Assembly: GCA_023653075.1 (NCBI GenBank)
Contig: JAMNXQ010000003.1
Location: 31,268-95,267 of the forward strand
Source of the DNA: Algoriphagus sp.
Lineage (GTDB): Bacteria; Bacteroidota; Bacteroidia; Cytophagales; Cyclobacteriaceae
Direction of reading: 5' to 3'
Length of the DNA: 64,000 nt
The notes under the pieces: model-generated
The model's input: the letters and a program-made list of their open reading frames with translations, nothing else
Databases searched by the model: none
Told to the model about the DNA's origin: nothing
Made by a program: the position numbers and the translations under genes
Part shown: positions 18,665 through 27,243 of the stretch, in pieces
How the letters are laid out: each line of letters begins with the position of its first letter
Position numbering within the stretch: the stretch's first letter is position 1

Positions 18665-20566
18665 TTAGACATCTACCTCAGTATCCACTTCTTCTAGTTC
18701 AGTTTTTGGGTCATCAAGGGCCAAATCTTTCTCTACTCTCAGATTATCAATAATGAACACCTGACGATCTGGAGTGTTTTTACCCATGTAGAAGGTGAGC
18801 AGGTCCACAATTTTGGTGTCTTTATTGAGTAGAATAGGATCCAAACGGATATCCTCTCCGATAAAGGTTCCAAATTCTTCAGGGGAAATTTCACCCAAAC
18901 CCTTAAATCGAGTAATCTCGGGCTTATTTCCCAACTTATGAATTGCTCGTTGCCGCTCTTCGTCTGAATAGCAATAGATCGTCTCCTTCTTGTTTCTTAC
19001 GCGAAACAAGGGCGTATCCAAAATAAATAAATGCCCATTTTTTACCAGATCTGGGAAAAACTGGAGGAAATAGGTCATGATTAACAAGCGAATATGCATC
19101 CCATCCACATCGGCATCGGTGGCAATTACAATCTTTCGGTAACGAAGGTTTTCGATGCCATCCTCAATGTTCAGCGCATGCTGAAGAAGGTTAAACTCCT
19201 CATTTTCATAAACCACCTTCTTGGTCATTCCGAAGCAATTGAGCGGCTTACCGCGAAGGGAAAAAACCGCCTGGGATTGCACATCCCTGCTTTTGGTAAT
19301 CGAGCCCGAGGCAGAATCTCCTTCGGTGATGAATAGCATCGTTTTATTCTTCAACTCCTCCTCTGCCTTGGGATCATCGTAATGCACGCGACAGTCTCGA
19401 AGTTTTTTATTGTGGAGATTCGCTTTTTTAGCCCGTTCGTTGGCTAATTTTTTGATGCCAGAGATTTCCTTACGCTCACGCTCAGACTGCAGGATTCGCT
19501 TCAATAGAGCATCAGCAGCTCCTGGGTTTTTGTGCAGGTAGTTATCCAGTTCGGTCTTGATGAAGTCGTTGACGAAGGTTCGCAAGGTAGGTCCATCTGG
19601 ACCAATGCTCTGTGATCCTAATTTGGTCTTGGTTTGGGATTCAAATACAGGTTCCTGCACCCGAACCGCAATAGCCGCCACCACGGATTGTCTGATATCA
19701 GATGCATCAAAATCTTTCTTGTAAAACTCCCGAATGGTCTTTACGATAGCTTCCCGAAACGCAGCTAGGTGAGTCCCTCCTTGGGTCGTGTATTGTCCAT
19801 TGACAAAGGAATAGTATTCTTCTCCATAACTTCCAGAGTGCGTAATGGCTACCTCTATGTCATTTCCTTTCAAGTGAATGATCGGGTACCGAATACTTTC
19901 TTCATCCACTTTGTTGGATAGTAAATCGAATAATCCTCGATCCGAGAAGTACTTTTTCCCATTGAATTGGATACTTAAGCCTGCATTCAAGTAGGCATAG
20001 TTCCACATCTGATTTTCCAGATACTCTGGAATAAAGTGATAATTCTTAAAGATGGAGGCGTCTGGGGAAAACACAATCTTGGTTCCATTTCGATCCGAGG
20101 ACTTACCTACAGGTGGGTCATTGACTAGAATTCCTTTTTCAAATTCAGCCACCTTGGTATCCCCCTCTCGAAAGGATTGCACCTTAAAAAAATCAGATAG
20201 AGCGTTTACCGCTTTGGTACCCACCCCATTCAAGCCTACCGATTTTTGGAAGGCACCGGAATCGTATTTACCACCTGTATTAATCTTAGAAACGCAGTCA
20301 ATCACTTTTCCAAGGGGAATTCCTCTTCCGTAATCCCGAACTTCCACCTTATGCTCTGTGATTTTAACCTCGATAACTCGACCATGGCCCATCATGTGTT
20401 CATCAATGGAGTTATCCAAGATTTCTTTCACCAACACATAGATTCCATCGTCAGGCGCACTACCATCGCCTAACTTTCCAATATACATCCCTGGTCTCAA
20501 ACGGATATGCTCTCTCCAATCCAGCGAACGGATGCTGTCTTCAGTATAGTTTACTTGTGCTGCCAT
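18665..20566 (-). CDS. parE: DNA topoisomerase IV subunit B (ParE)
   Basis: 633 aa. GHKL ATPase N-terminal domain ([36 protein letters not shown]), transducer domain, then TOPRIM with [11 protein letters not shown] at about 411-421 and [14 protein letters not shown] at about 483-496 holding the metal ligands. The length and lack of a gyrase-specific insertion favour ParE over GyrB. It supplies ATP-driven strand passage to ParC, encoded just downstream. An unknown membrane protein gene ends or begins within a few bases upstream. Confidence 0.94.
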   Translation of the reverse strand: MAAQVNYTEDSIRSLDWREHIRLRPGMYIGKLGDGSAPDDGIYVLVKEILDNSIDEHMMGHGRVIEVKITEHKVEVRDYGRGIPLGKVIDCVSKINTGGKYDSGAFQKSVGLNGVGTKAVNALSDFFKVQSFREGDTKVAEFEKGILVNDPPVGKSSDRNGTKIVFSPDASIFKNYHFIPEYLENQMWNYAYLNAGLSIQFNGKKYFSDRGLFDLLSNKVDEESIRYPIIHLKGNDIEVAITHSGSYGEEYYSFVNGQYTTQGGTHLAAFREAIVKTIREFYKKDFDASDIRQSVVAAIAVRVQEPVFESQTKTKLGSQSIGPDGPTLRTFVNDFIKTELDNYLHKNPGAADALLKRILQSERERKEISGIKKLANERAKKANLHNKKLRDCRVHYDDPKAEEELKNKTMLFITEGDSASGSITKSRDVQSQAVFSLRGKPLNCFGMTKKVVYENEEFNLLQHALNIEDGIENLRYRKIVIATDADVDGMHIRLLIMTYFLQFFPDLVKNGHLFILDTPLFRVRNKKETIYCYSDEERQRAIHKLGNKPEITRFKGLGEISPEEFGTFIGEDIRLDPILLNKDTKIVDLLTFYMGKNTPDRQVFIIDNLRVEKDLALDDPKTELEEVDTEVDV

Positions 20567-20569
20567 GGA

Positions 20570-21067
20570 CTAGTTTACTCCCACTTGAGTGGATTTAAAT
20601 TTTTTGAAAAGCAAGACAAATAAGCCTCCTACCCATAGGAAAAGGATAATTGGCATTAAATAAAACCAAAAGTTGTAGGCAGCAGCACTTAGCTCCTCTT
20701 GATTGTTGATCGCATGGACGTAAAGTGCTGCAAGTGCTAAACTAAAGTTGACCCAACCTCCAAAGGAATAAAACCAAAGCAACAAATAATCTCGATAGGG
20801 ATCCCCTATAGGAAATAAGCGATGTAATTTTTGATTGGTTTTGGTCTCCAATGTTTTTGGGGTATAAATTGTCACTAGGTTCAATAGGAAAAACCCAATC
20901 GCTAGACCATAAAAAAACGTGCTTTTTGGATATTCACGAAGAAGGGCGCCTTGGTCATCTAGCCGAATGCCAATTTGCTCAGGGAGTGCAGCATAGAAAT
21001 ACAAGAGCGTAAAAAGAAAAACTAGTACGCCCAAAAAATAGAAAACCTTTCCGAATCTATAATACAT
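20570..21067 (-). CDS. Unknown four-helix membrane protein upstream of parE
   Basis: 165 aa from the ATG at 21067; the track extends to a TTG 23 codons upstream, with text that is less family-like. Four likely membrane helices (about 8-28, 48-68, 100-122, 135-158) and a basic C-terminal tail. I do not recognise a family. It ends 3 bp before the parE ATG on the same strand, so it is probably cotranscribed and perhaps translationally coupled, but nothing links it to DNA topology. Confidence 0.75.
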   Translation of the reverse strand: MYYRFGKVFYFLGVLVFLFTLLYFYAALPEQIGIRLDDQGALLREYPKSTFFYGLAIGFFLLNLVTIYTPKTLETKTNQKLHRLFPIGDPYRDYLLLWFYSFGGWVNFSLALAALYVHAINNQEELSAAAYNFWFYLMPIILFLWVGGLFVLLFKKFKSTQVGVN

Positions 21068-21227
21068 GAAATATGGGATTAAGCTTGCAATATAACCGTT
21101 TTGAGTGAACCTTATGTCCTCTTGTCCTATTCGCAAGTGACAATTTTAGTCAAAATTTAATTTTAGATCGAGTTCACGCGAACCCTATCAAAATTCCAAC
21201 GATCTTTGGCATTTCAAAACCTCCTCC

Positions 21228-21614
21228 ATGAAAAATTCAGTTCTGCTTTTCTCCCTTTTTATTTTCAGTTGGCTCAGCGCCTGTAGCAGTGCGGTAGATG
21301 CTGGTAATATCAATTTAGAAAACTGGAAATCGGACCGCTATGGATGTAAGGGTTTACGGTTGCAGGATATAGAGGCGTTTCGGACTATCAAAAATCAATT
21401 TCTGGGAATAGACAATCAGGCCATAATCAAGACTTTTGGAAGGCCAGATCGAGTGGAATTGGTGGACAAGAGCCAAAGTTTTTTCTTTTATTTCCTTGAG
21501 CCCAGTTCGGATTGCGCAGGTGTTGAACATAAAAAAGAACCCTTGCGAGTTCTCTTTCGAATGAATGCTTTGAGTAAAGTTTCTGAGGTAACGATTACAG
21601 ACCTGAATCCATAA
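21228..21614 (+). CDS. Small predicted lipoprotein
   Basis: 128 aa. Signal sequence with lipobox LSAC (cysteine about residue 19), so likely lipid-anchored. The segment FLGIDNQAIIKTFGRPDRVELV resembles the short sensor-like repeat of SmpA/OmlA-type and related small lipoproteins, but the match is weak. Two further cysteines (YGCKG, SSDCAG) could form a disulfide. The 3' end overlaps the tail of the ROK kinase gene by 20 bp in convergent orientation. The function is unknown. Confidence 0.75.
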   Translation: MKNSVLLFSLFIFSWLSACSSAVDAGNINLENWKSDRYGCKGLRLQDIEAFRTIKNQFLGIDNQAIIKTFGRPDRVELVDKSQSFFFYFLEPSSDCAGVEHKKEPLRVLFRMNALSKVSEVTITDLNP

Positions 21615-22527
21615 AGCACAAGGCAGCAGCGCCTAGGGTTCCTGCATTATTTTCAAGAGTGGCTTTTTTCAACCTCAGATCCTTCACGTAGTAAGGCGTC
21701 AAATATTTTCGGGTATTGTATTCGATGGTAGGCATCATAAACTCCAATCCAGCCGCAATACCCCCACCAAAATAGACATCTGTCACATCCAAAACCCGGA
21801 TGGTAGACACGATGGATTCACTGATGATCTCGGCTACTTCTTTAAATACCATTAGCGAAACCTCATTGCCCATGCGGGCAGTATCCACCAAAAGGTGTGT
21901 TCCCAATTCCTTACCGACCAACTCCCCTGCCTTTTCTGGATAAGCAGCAATCAAATTGGCCATAATCTTTAAAATCCCTTGACGGCCTACCAGAGATTCG
22001 AGCCCAGCATTTCCGCGTGATAGCATGTGCCCCATTTCTAAAGCATTTCCTCTAGAACCTTTAAAGACTTCACCATCCAGCACCAAAGCACTGCCAATGC
22101 CTGTACCCATGGTTATAAACAAGAAATTGGAAGAAACATCTCCTTTTCCAAATTGGAATTCCCCTATTGCAGCCGCCGCTGCATCATTTTCTAAGAAAAA
22201 ATCGTGGTTGGGGTATTTAGCTTTTAGCGTAGCCTTCAATGGATAATTATTCAAGCCGGGAATGGCAGGGATTTCCCTTGGAGTCATTCGATCCTTGCTA
22301 ATCATTCCTGGAAGACCTATTCCTATCTTTTTTACCTGAGGAAACTTGGAGAGGTAAGTGCCAATTACTTTCACAAAATTGGGTCCAAATCCTTCACCAT
22401 GTTCCCGGTAAGCAGTGGTGTCCTCTTTGTAAAACTCACAAATTGTACCCGATCTATCTACTAATCCAATCTTGAGATGTGTACCTCCAACATCTACTCC
22501 TAAAAACTGAGTATCCGAAATATTCAT
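21595..22527 (-). CDS. ROK-family sugar kinase (glucokinase-like)
   Basis: 310 aa. ATP-binding DVGGTHLKIGLVD at about 11-23, catalytic-loop context FFLENDAAAAAIGE, MGTGIGSALVLDGEV and ALEMGHML are ROK features. It likely phosphorylates glucose or an amino sugar in the cytoplasm. The Cys-rich zinc motif (CxCGxxGCxE) found after GH in many ROK kinases is replaced here by SRGNAGLESLVGRQG with no cysteines, as in ATP/polyphosphate glucokinase-like members. Whether it uses ATP or polyphosphate cannot be read from sequence. Confidence 0.88.
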   Translation of the reverse strand: MNISDTQFLGVDVGGTHLKIGLVDRSGTICEFYKEDTTAYREHGEGFGPNFVKVIGTYLSKFPQVKKIGIGLPGMISKDRMTPREIPAIPGLNNYPLKATLKAKYPNHDFFLENDAAAAAIGEFQFGKGDVSSNFLFITMGTGIGSALVLDGEVFKGSRGNALEMGHMLSRGNAGLESLVGRQGILKIMANLIAAYPEKAGELVGKELGTHLLVDTARMGNEVSLMVFKEVAEIISESIVSTIRVLDVTDVYFGGGIAAGLEFMMPTIEYNTRKYLTPYYVKDLRLKKATLENNAGTLGAAALCFMDSGL

Positions 22528-22573
22528 AGTTTACTGTGCCTTTTTTGTTCGCTAAAAAAGCAAAACTATTCCT

Positions 22574-23068
22574 TTACTTCTTATAATCTTTGTTGATCTC
22601 ATAAAATATTTTGAGGACTGCTGGACATACCAAAGTGTTTTTCAGCGTTAAATCCATGATTCCGAGCATGTTCTTTCGATCGGTATGTGGGTATTCTCTG
22701 CAGGCTTTTGGACGGTCTTCGTAGACCAAACACCCGTTATCCTTGCCTAAAAAAGGACAAGGAGCGCCTTTGAACACGTAATCTCCTTCCTCATCTCGAA
22801 AAAGATAGGTTTCTATAAATTCACTGGAACGCATTCGAAACACCTTGGACAATCGATCTATGTCCGTTTGGATCAAAATAGGACTTGTGGTCTTGCAACA
22901 GTTTGCACAATCCAAACAATTTATCGTTGAAAAAACCTGATTATGGGCCTCCTGAAATTTGGCGTCGAGGTTTTTGGGACGGGTAGCCTTGATCTTATCC
23001 TTGATTTTTTTGTTGGCCGGAAACTCCGACTTACTCTCCTTGGAAAACTTTTCTAGATCTAGGGACAT
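22574..23068 (-). CDS. YkgJ-family cysteine cluster protein
   Basis: 164 aa, soluble. Cysteines are arranged as CLDCANCC near 53-60, APCPFLG with GCLVYEDRPKACREYP further on, and a late cysteine. This is the CxxCxxCC ... C ... C pattern of the YkgJ/Fe-S oxidoreductase family (UPF0153), thought to bind zinc or an iron-sulfur cluster. No defined reaction is known. The last of the minus-strand genes after the CvfB-like gene, 55 bp from it. Confidence 0.87.
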   Translation of the reverse strand: MSLDLEKFSKESKSEFPANKKIKDKIKATRPKNLDAKFQEAHNQVFSTINCLDCANCCKTTSPILIQTDIDRLSKVFRMRSSEFIETYLFRDEEGDYVFKGAPCPFLGKDNGCLVYEDRPKACREYPHTDRKNMLGIMDLTLKNTLVCPAVLKIFYEINKDYKK

Positions 23069-23122
23069 CGGAGGAATTGCTCAAGTAGTTTAAAGGGGAC
23101 CAAGGAATTATCATCAAGAGGC

Positions 23123-23956
23123 TTAATCCTTGCTCAGTGAAATTCCATCTGCATGGATGGTAATCTCTTGGGCTTTGTACAATTGTCCAATACACTGCTT
23201 AAACTGCTTTTTGCTCATTCCCAAGACTTTTTGAATTGCCTCTGGCTCCGATTTGTCATGCAAGGGTAAAAATCCTTTTTCTTGAAGCATTAGAAGGATT
23301 TTCTCAGACCCCTCTTCATACCTTACCCGCCCGAATGGAAGCAATTGAAGATCAAGTTTACCATCCTCCCTACGTTTCTTCACCCAAAGTTTACGGATTT
23401 CTCCTAAAGTTAAGTCCTGAAAAACCTCATTGGCATAGAGCAGCCCTTCGTAGCGGTCCTCCAACAAAACCTTGTAACCTAACTCTGTTTTTTCAAAAAT
23501 CAAGCCTTGGCATTCGCTTCCTGGTAGGTAGTCCTTTGGTGCAGGATACATAAATTCACGGTACTTACTCACTCCAATCAATCGATTGGATCGGTAATCT
23601 GCACAAAGTCGTATTAAGTATTGTTGACCAGCGGTCATTGGCTTCGCCATCTCCACATTGGGCACAAAAAGATCTTTCAAAAGACCCCAATCCATAAATG
23701 CCCCAAAGGAGGTTACCTCCTTGCAGGTCAATACCCCAAATTCATCCAAAAGCAATAAGGGGGTATCGGTCACAGCCACGGGCCTATCCTCACTATCCGT
23801 ATACACAAAAACAGTTACCTCATCCCCCGCTTGCTCTTGCCCAGTTAAATACCCTTTAGGAAGCAATACTTCTTCACCAGTACTCAGCGCTAAATATGCC
23901 CCAAAATCTGTAAATCGGTTAATTTGTAAGCGGTTGACAAGTCCAAGTTCTTTCAT
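23123..23956 (-). CDS. CvfB-like S1-domain RNA-binding protein
   Basis: 277 aa from the ATG at 23956 (KELGLVNRLQINRF); the ORF track's 40-residue extension starts at TTG and is unlike the family. It resembles Staphylococcus CvfB/YitL: tandem S1-like OB domains (LNRLQINRFTDFGAYL, KEVTSFGAFMDWGLLKDLFVP) and a C-terminal winged helix (LGMSKKQFKQCIGQLYKA). CvfB proteins bind RNA and influence virulence-gene expression in Firmicutes; a role in Bacteroidota is unproven. Confidence 0.83.
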   Translation of the reverse strand: MKELGLVNRLQINRFTDFGAYLALSTGEEVLLPKGYLTGQEQAGDEVTVFVYTDSEDRPVAVTDTPLLLLDEFGVLTCKEVTSFGAFMDWGLLKDLFVPNVEMAKPMTAGQQYLIRLCADYRSNRLIGVSKYREFMYPAPKDYLPGSECQGLIFEKTELGYKVLLEDRYEGLLYANEVFQDLTLGEIRKLWVKKRREDGKLDLQLLPFGRVRYEEGSEKILLMLQEKGFLPLHDKSEPEAIQKVLGMSKKQFKQCIGQLYKAQEITIHADGISLSKD

Positions 23957-24117
23957 GTAGCAAAGGTAAAAATTAATCCTATTTGCAGGAGGATAAAAAA
24001 TGACCCCAGCATTGGCAGGAAAGCAGATTGGCGAGTTGGAAATCGCAAGCCTTACCCGTAGTTTTGAAAACTTCAATTCACAAATAACCCACTAGACTTT
24101 CTAAAGAATTTAACTTC

Positions 24118-25008
24118 ATGAAAAACATAACAGTTATCGGCTCAGGAACCATGGGCAATGGCATTGCTCACCTTTTTGCGCTGCAAGGATTTGCTGTTGC
24201 CTTGGTGGATCTTTCTGCTGAGCAACTGACCAAAGCAGTGGCGACCATTTCCAAAAACATGGATCGGCAGATCAACAAGGGTACCCTAAGCGAAGCCGAA
24301 AAAGCGGCTGCCTTACAGCGCATCCAAACACACACAGACCTTGCTTCTGGTGTAAAGCATGCCGATCTAGTGGTAGAAGCTGCTACTGAGAAAGTTGATA
24401 TAAAGTTGGAACTCTTCAGTCAATTGGACCAGTTGGCACCTGCAAATGCAGTTTTGGCTTCCAATACCTCTTCCATTTCGATTACCCAAATCGCTGCGGT
24501 AACTCAGCGACCTACCCAAGTGATCGGGATGCATTTTATGAACCCAGTTCCTGTCATGAAGTTGGTCGAAGTGATTCGAGGCTATGCTACTTCAGATGAA
24601 ATCACAACTCAAATCATGCAACTTTCCCTTCAATTGGATAAGGTGCCAGTCGAAGTTCAGGACTACCCAGGATTTGTGGCCAACCGAATTTTGATGCCCA
24701 TGATCAACGAGGCCATTTATACCTTGTACGAGGGAGTAGCCGGCGTTTCGGAAATCGATACGGTGATGAAGTTGGGTATGGCACATCCCATGGGACCCCT
24801 CCAACTTGCAGATTTTATCGGTTTGGATGTGTGCCTTTCCATATTACGCGTACTTCATGACGGCTTTGGTAACCCAAAATATGCTCCCTGTCCCCTATTG
24901 GTCAACATGGTTACGGCTGGATTCAAGGGCGCAAAATCAGGAGAAGGGTTTTACAGCTACCCTGCCGGTACCAAAGATTATCCCGTATCCCCAAGATTTT
25001 CAAAGTAA
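24118..25008 (+). CDS. 3-hydroxyacyl-CoA (3-hydroxybutyryl-CoA) dehydrogenase
   Basis: 296 aa. N-terminal Rossmann fold with GSGTMGNGIAHLFALQGF, catalytic-site text ASNTSSISIT and GMHFMNPVPVMKLVE (His of the His-Glu pair), and a C-terminal helical domain starting near VANRILMPMINEA. It oxidises L-3-hydroxyacyl-CoA with NAD. A short-chain, stand-alone enzyme of fatty-acid, butyrate or phenylacetate breakdown. It sits 11 bp before the deoxynucleoside kinase gene, so they may be cotranscribed. Confidence 0.93.
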   Translation: MKNITVIGSGTMGNGIAHLFALQGFAVALVDLSAEQLTKAVATISKNMDRQINKGTLSEAEKAAALQRIQTHTDLASGVKHADLVVEAATEKVDIKLELFSQLDQLAPANAVLASNTSSISITQIAAVTQRPTQVIGMHFMNPVPVMKLVEVIRGYATSDEITTQIMQLSLQLDKVPVEVQDYPGFVANRILMPMINEAIYTLYEGVAGVSEIDTVMKLGMAHPMGPLQLADFIGLDVCLSILRVLHDGFGNPKYAPCPLLVNMVTAGFKGAKSGEGFYSYPAGTKDYPVSPRFSK

Positions 25009-25019
25009 AAACTACCTCC

Positions 25020-25637
25020 ATGCATTTAGCAGTATCTGGAAATATTGGCAGCGGCAAAACCACGCTTACCGAAAAATTAGCAAAACATTACGGCTGGAAG
25101 GCTGAATTTGAGGCGGTAGATGATAATCCCTACCTGCCCGATTTTTACGAAGACATGAAGCGCTGGTCTTTTCACTTGCAGGTTTACTTTTTGAATTCCC
25201 GTTTCAACCAACTGAAAACCATCCAAGGAAGAAGTGAATCGACCATCCAAGACCGGACGATTTACGAGGATGCTTATATTTTTGCGGCAAACCTTTACAA
25301 AAGCAAGCTCTTGACAGAGCGAGACTATGCCAATTACAAGAGTCTATTTGATTCCATGATTTCCCATGTAAAGGCTCCAGATCTTTTGATCTATCTGAAA
25401 GCGAATATCCCCAAACTTGTAGGTCAAATCGAAAAGCGTGGAAGAAGTTACGAGACGGCCATGCGCATCGACTACTTAAAAAACCTGAACGCACACTACG
25501 AGGAATGGATTGCGGGTTACACAGAAGGAAAGCTGTTAATTATAGATGTCAACAAGTTAGATTTTGTGGAGCGCTCCGAAGACTTTTCCCTAATTGTAGA
25601 AAAAATTGAGCGAGAAATGTTTGGACTTTTTTCCTAA
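25020..25637 (+). CDS. Deoxynucleoside kinase family protein
   Basis: 205 aa. P-loop SGNIGSGKTTLTEKL at about 5-19, the ERS-like DRTIYEDAYIF segment and RGRSYE lid-type arginines mark the deoxyadenosine/deoxyguanosine/thymidine kinase-2 group. It phosphorylates deoxynucleosides for nucleotide salvage. Substrate preference cannot be deduced. The start ATG lies 11 bp downstream of the dehydrogenase stop. Confidence 0.9.
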   Translation: MHLAVSGNIGSGKTTLTEKLAKHYGWKAEFEAVDDNPYLPDFYEDMKRWSFHLQVYFLNSRFNQLKTIQGRSESTIQDRTIYEDAYIFAANLYKSKLLTERDYANYKSLFDSMISHVKAPDLLIYLKANIPKLVGQIEKRGRSYETAMRIDYLKNLNAHYEEWIAGYTEGKLLIIDVNKLDFVERSEDFSLIVEKIEREMFGLFS

Positions 25638-25660
25638 TCCTAGCCTATTCTACTTAAATC

Positions 25661-26308
25661 TTATAAGGCCAATTTCCGCATCAACCACCCAAACAGCATG
25701 TTTCGCTGCTCTTCCTTCGGATTAATTAAGAGTTGATCCAATCGCTTCAAGGAGCCCCCAATCATGAGGGTCTCGTAGGGGCTTAACCGGATCAATTTGT
25801 ATCCATGGACACGAGTCAGTAAATCCACTTGCAAGTGATTGTAAGCGCTTAATTTCCATCCAGTAGCACCAACACCATGAAAACCTCCAGGATCTGATGG
25901 GCGACCAAAAATACGTGTCGCCAGTGGAGGACCATCCCAAATTCGCTGGGACATACCCGCCTTTAATGCCTCTTTTTCAAAAGTTCTACAAAGTCGTTTG
26001 TGCCCTTCAAAGAAGGTATACTGAAATTCTTCATACATCGGGGATCGCAAACTAATTCCACGGTAACGGTTAAAATTCACATCCTCATCCCAAATCAGCA
26101 GGGTTCTTCCCAACTTTAAATCAACCGGAACTTTTTCAAAAAGGGGAAATGGTCCTGTTCCTCCTAAATCTTCCAAAGCAGCGGTCAACCAGGATTTACT
26201 GCGCTCATCTAAGTAGCGGGGTTGAACTTCAAAATCTACCTGCTAATCGTAAGTAGCCCCTCCTTCCTTCAAGATTAGATCCAGTTGCCTGGTCATCAGG
26301 TGCTCCAT
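25661..26308 (-). pseudogene. Unknown protein gene interrupted by an in-frame amber codon
   Basis: The track shows only 25661-26188 from a TTG. Reading further upstream in the same frame, codons remain sensible (QPRYLDERSKSW) until TAG at 26245-26243; beyond it the frame stays open for 21 codons to an ATG at 26308, 4 bp after the stop of the DUF2452 gene. The intact form would be about 215 aa, and a single CAG-to-TAG change would explain the stop. No known family recognised; text such as LIWDEDVNFNRYRG and GGFHGVGATGWKL is soluble-protein-like. Options are a nonsense mutation, a sequencing error, or internal initiation. Confidence 0.6.
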
Positions 26309-26312
26309 GGTC

Positions 26313-26771
26313 CTAACTTACGTCTCGAAGGATTTCCCAGGTGTGGTCAGCCAATAATTTGATTTCAGCTACAAAATTGGCCCAGTTCTTTTTTCTTCCC
26401 CATTCTTCAGGGGCGATCATGCTTAAAAAATCCGTTCCATCCTCTTTTTGGTAGAGAAAATAGCGGTGGTTGATCAAGGGTTCAAAGGAGATCGAAGCCT
26501 GGTAAATGCGTTCTGAAACTTCGATACGAGACCGAATTTTCTTGGCTTGATCTGCCAAAAGTTTCATTTGATCGTAGATCTGGGCCATTTGCATATCGGT
26601 CTGACTATGCATTGCCGCTACTGCCCTACCTGTAATCTTTCCCTTGTCTTCTGGTTTGATAATCGCACTACCTGCATGGTGTGCATAGGGCAAAATCCCA
26701 GGATTCTCAGTCGTCTTTTCTTTCATCAAATCCAGATCCAAACGATCAACATCAATCTTTTTTCCAATCAT
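26313..26771 (-). CDS. DUF2452 family protein
   Basis: 152 aa, soluble. It matches DUF2452 text: NPGILPYAHHAGSAIIKPEDKGKITGRA in the first half, then helices rich in Gln/Met (QTDMQMAQIYDQMKLLA), IYQASISFEPLINHRYFLY and APEEWG. Conserved in Bacteroidota and some other bacteria, with no assigned function. It sits between a 49-aa membrane protein gene (5 bp upstream) and the interrupted gene (4 bp downstream), so the three are probably one operon. Confidence 0.82.
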   Translation of the reverse strand: MIGKKIDVDRLDLDLMKEKTTENPGILPYAHHAGSAIIKPEDKGKITGRAVAAMHSQTDMQMAQIYDQMKLLADQAKKIRSRIEVSERIYQASISFEPLINHRYFLYQKEDGTDFLSMIAPEEWGRKKNWANFVAEIKLLADHTWEILRDVS

Positions 26772-26776
26772 GCCTA

Positions 26777-26926
26777 CTATTTTTCAACTTCTGTAGAAAT
26801 TCGTTCTTTCAAATTACCCTTAGAGCCTGGAAAAGTGGTTCTTCTAGAGATGTCATAACTCACGTAGAGAATGCCCAGCATGAATAAAACAAAAAGCAAC
26901 AAGAAGATTTTTTTATTTTTCTGCAT
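26777..26926 (-). CDS. 49-aa single-pass membrane protein (absent from ORF track)
   Basis: ATG at 26926-26924, TAG at 26779-26777. The translation has two lysines, then a hydrophobic helix (about 7-24), then a polar tail with SRRTTFPGSKG and ERISTE. It starts a tight three-gene run with DUF2452 (5 bp gap). Spacing and a plausible N-in single-pass architecture support it being real. No function is known. Confidence 0.7.
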   Translation of the reverse strand: MQKNKKIFLLLFVLFMLGILYVSYDISRRTTFPGSKGNLKERISTEVEK

Positions 26927-27243
26927 CAGCTAAAAGATTCAACACACAAAATTAACGATTACCACCCTTTTTGTTTCTGTTTGATTCCCTCATTTTTAAA
27001 ATTCTTTCCAATCCCAAAAGAACTGAGTACACATTCAAGGTTACTTAAAAGTTTAAAACTCATTAGCTACTCAATTGTTAAAAAACTCTTGTTGAAAAAT
27101 TACCTAGGTAATTTCCACCAATGGAATACCTCTAAAGTCTTAGATTTATAAATTGCAAGGAACACACCCTTGATTCTTGTTCATGGAATTCAAAAACCAT
27201 CCAATGGTCTCCGTTCCGAATTAAACTCACTTGTTACAGCCTT
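26927..27243. other. 317-bp intergenic region between divergent operons
   Basis: No ORF of note. It must hold the promoters of both the 49-aa protein operon (minus) and the S9 peptidase-ggt operon (plus). The only striking element is an 18-bp perfect palindrome at 27097-27114. No match to the TAnnTTTG consensus with a spaced TTG was found on the plus strand. Confidence 0.5.
27097..27114. promoter_or_regulatory. 18-bp perfect palindrome, possible operator
   Basis: AAATTACCTAGGTAATTT is its own reverse complement. It lies 130 bp before the S9 peptidase ATG and 171 bp before the divergent 49-aa gene. Symmetric sites of this kind are commonly bound by dimeric regulators; there is no other evidence here. 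Confidence 0.35.
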
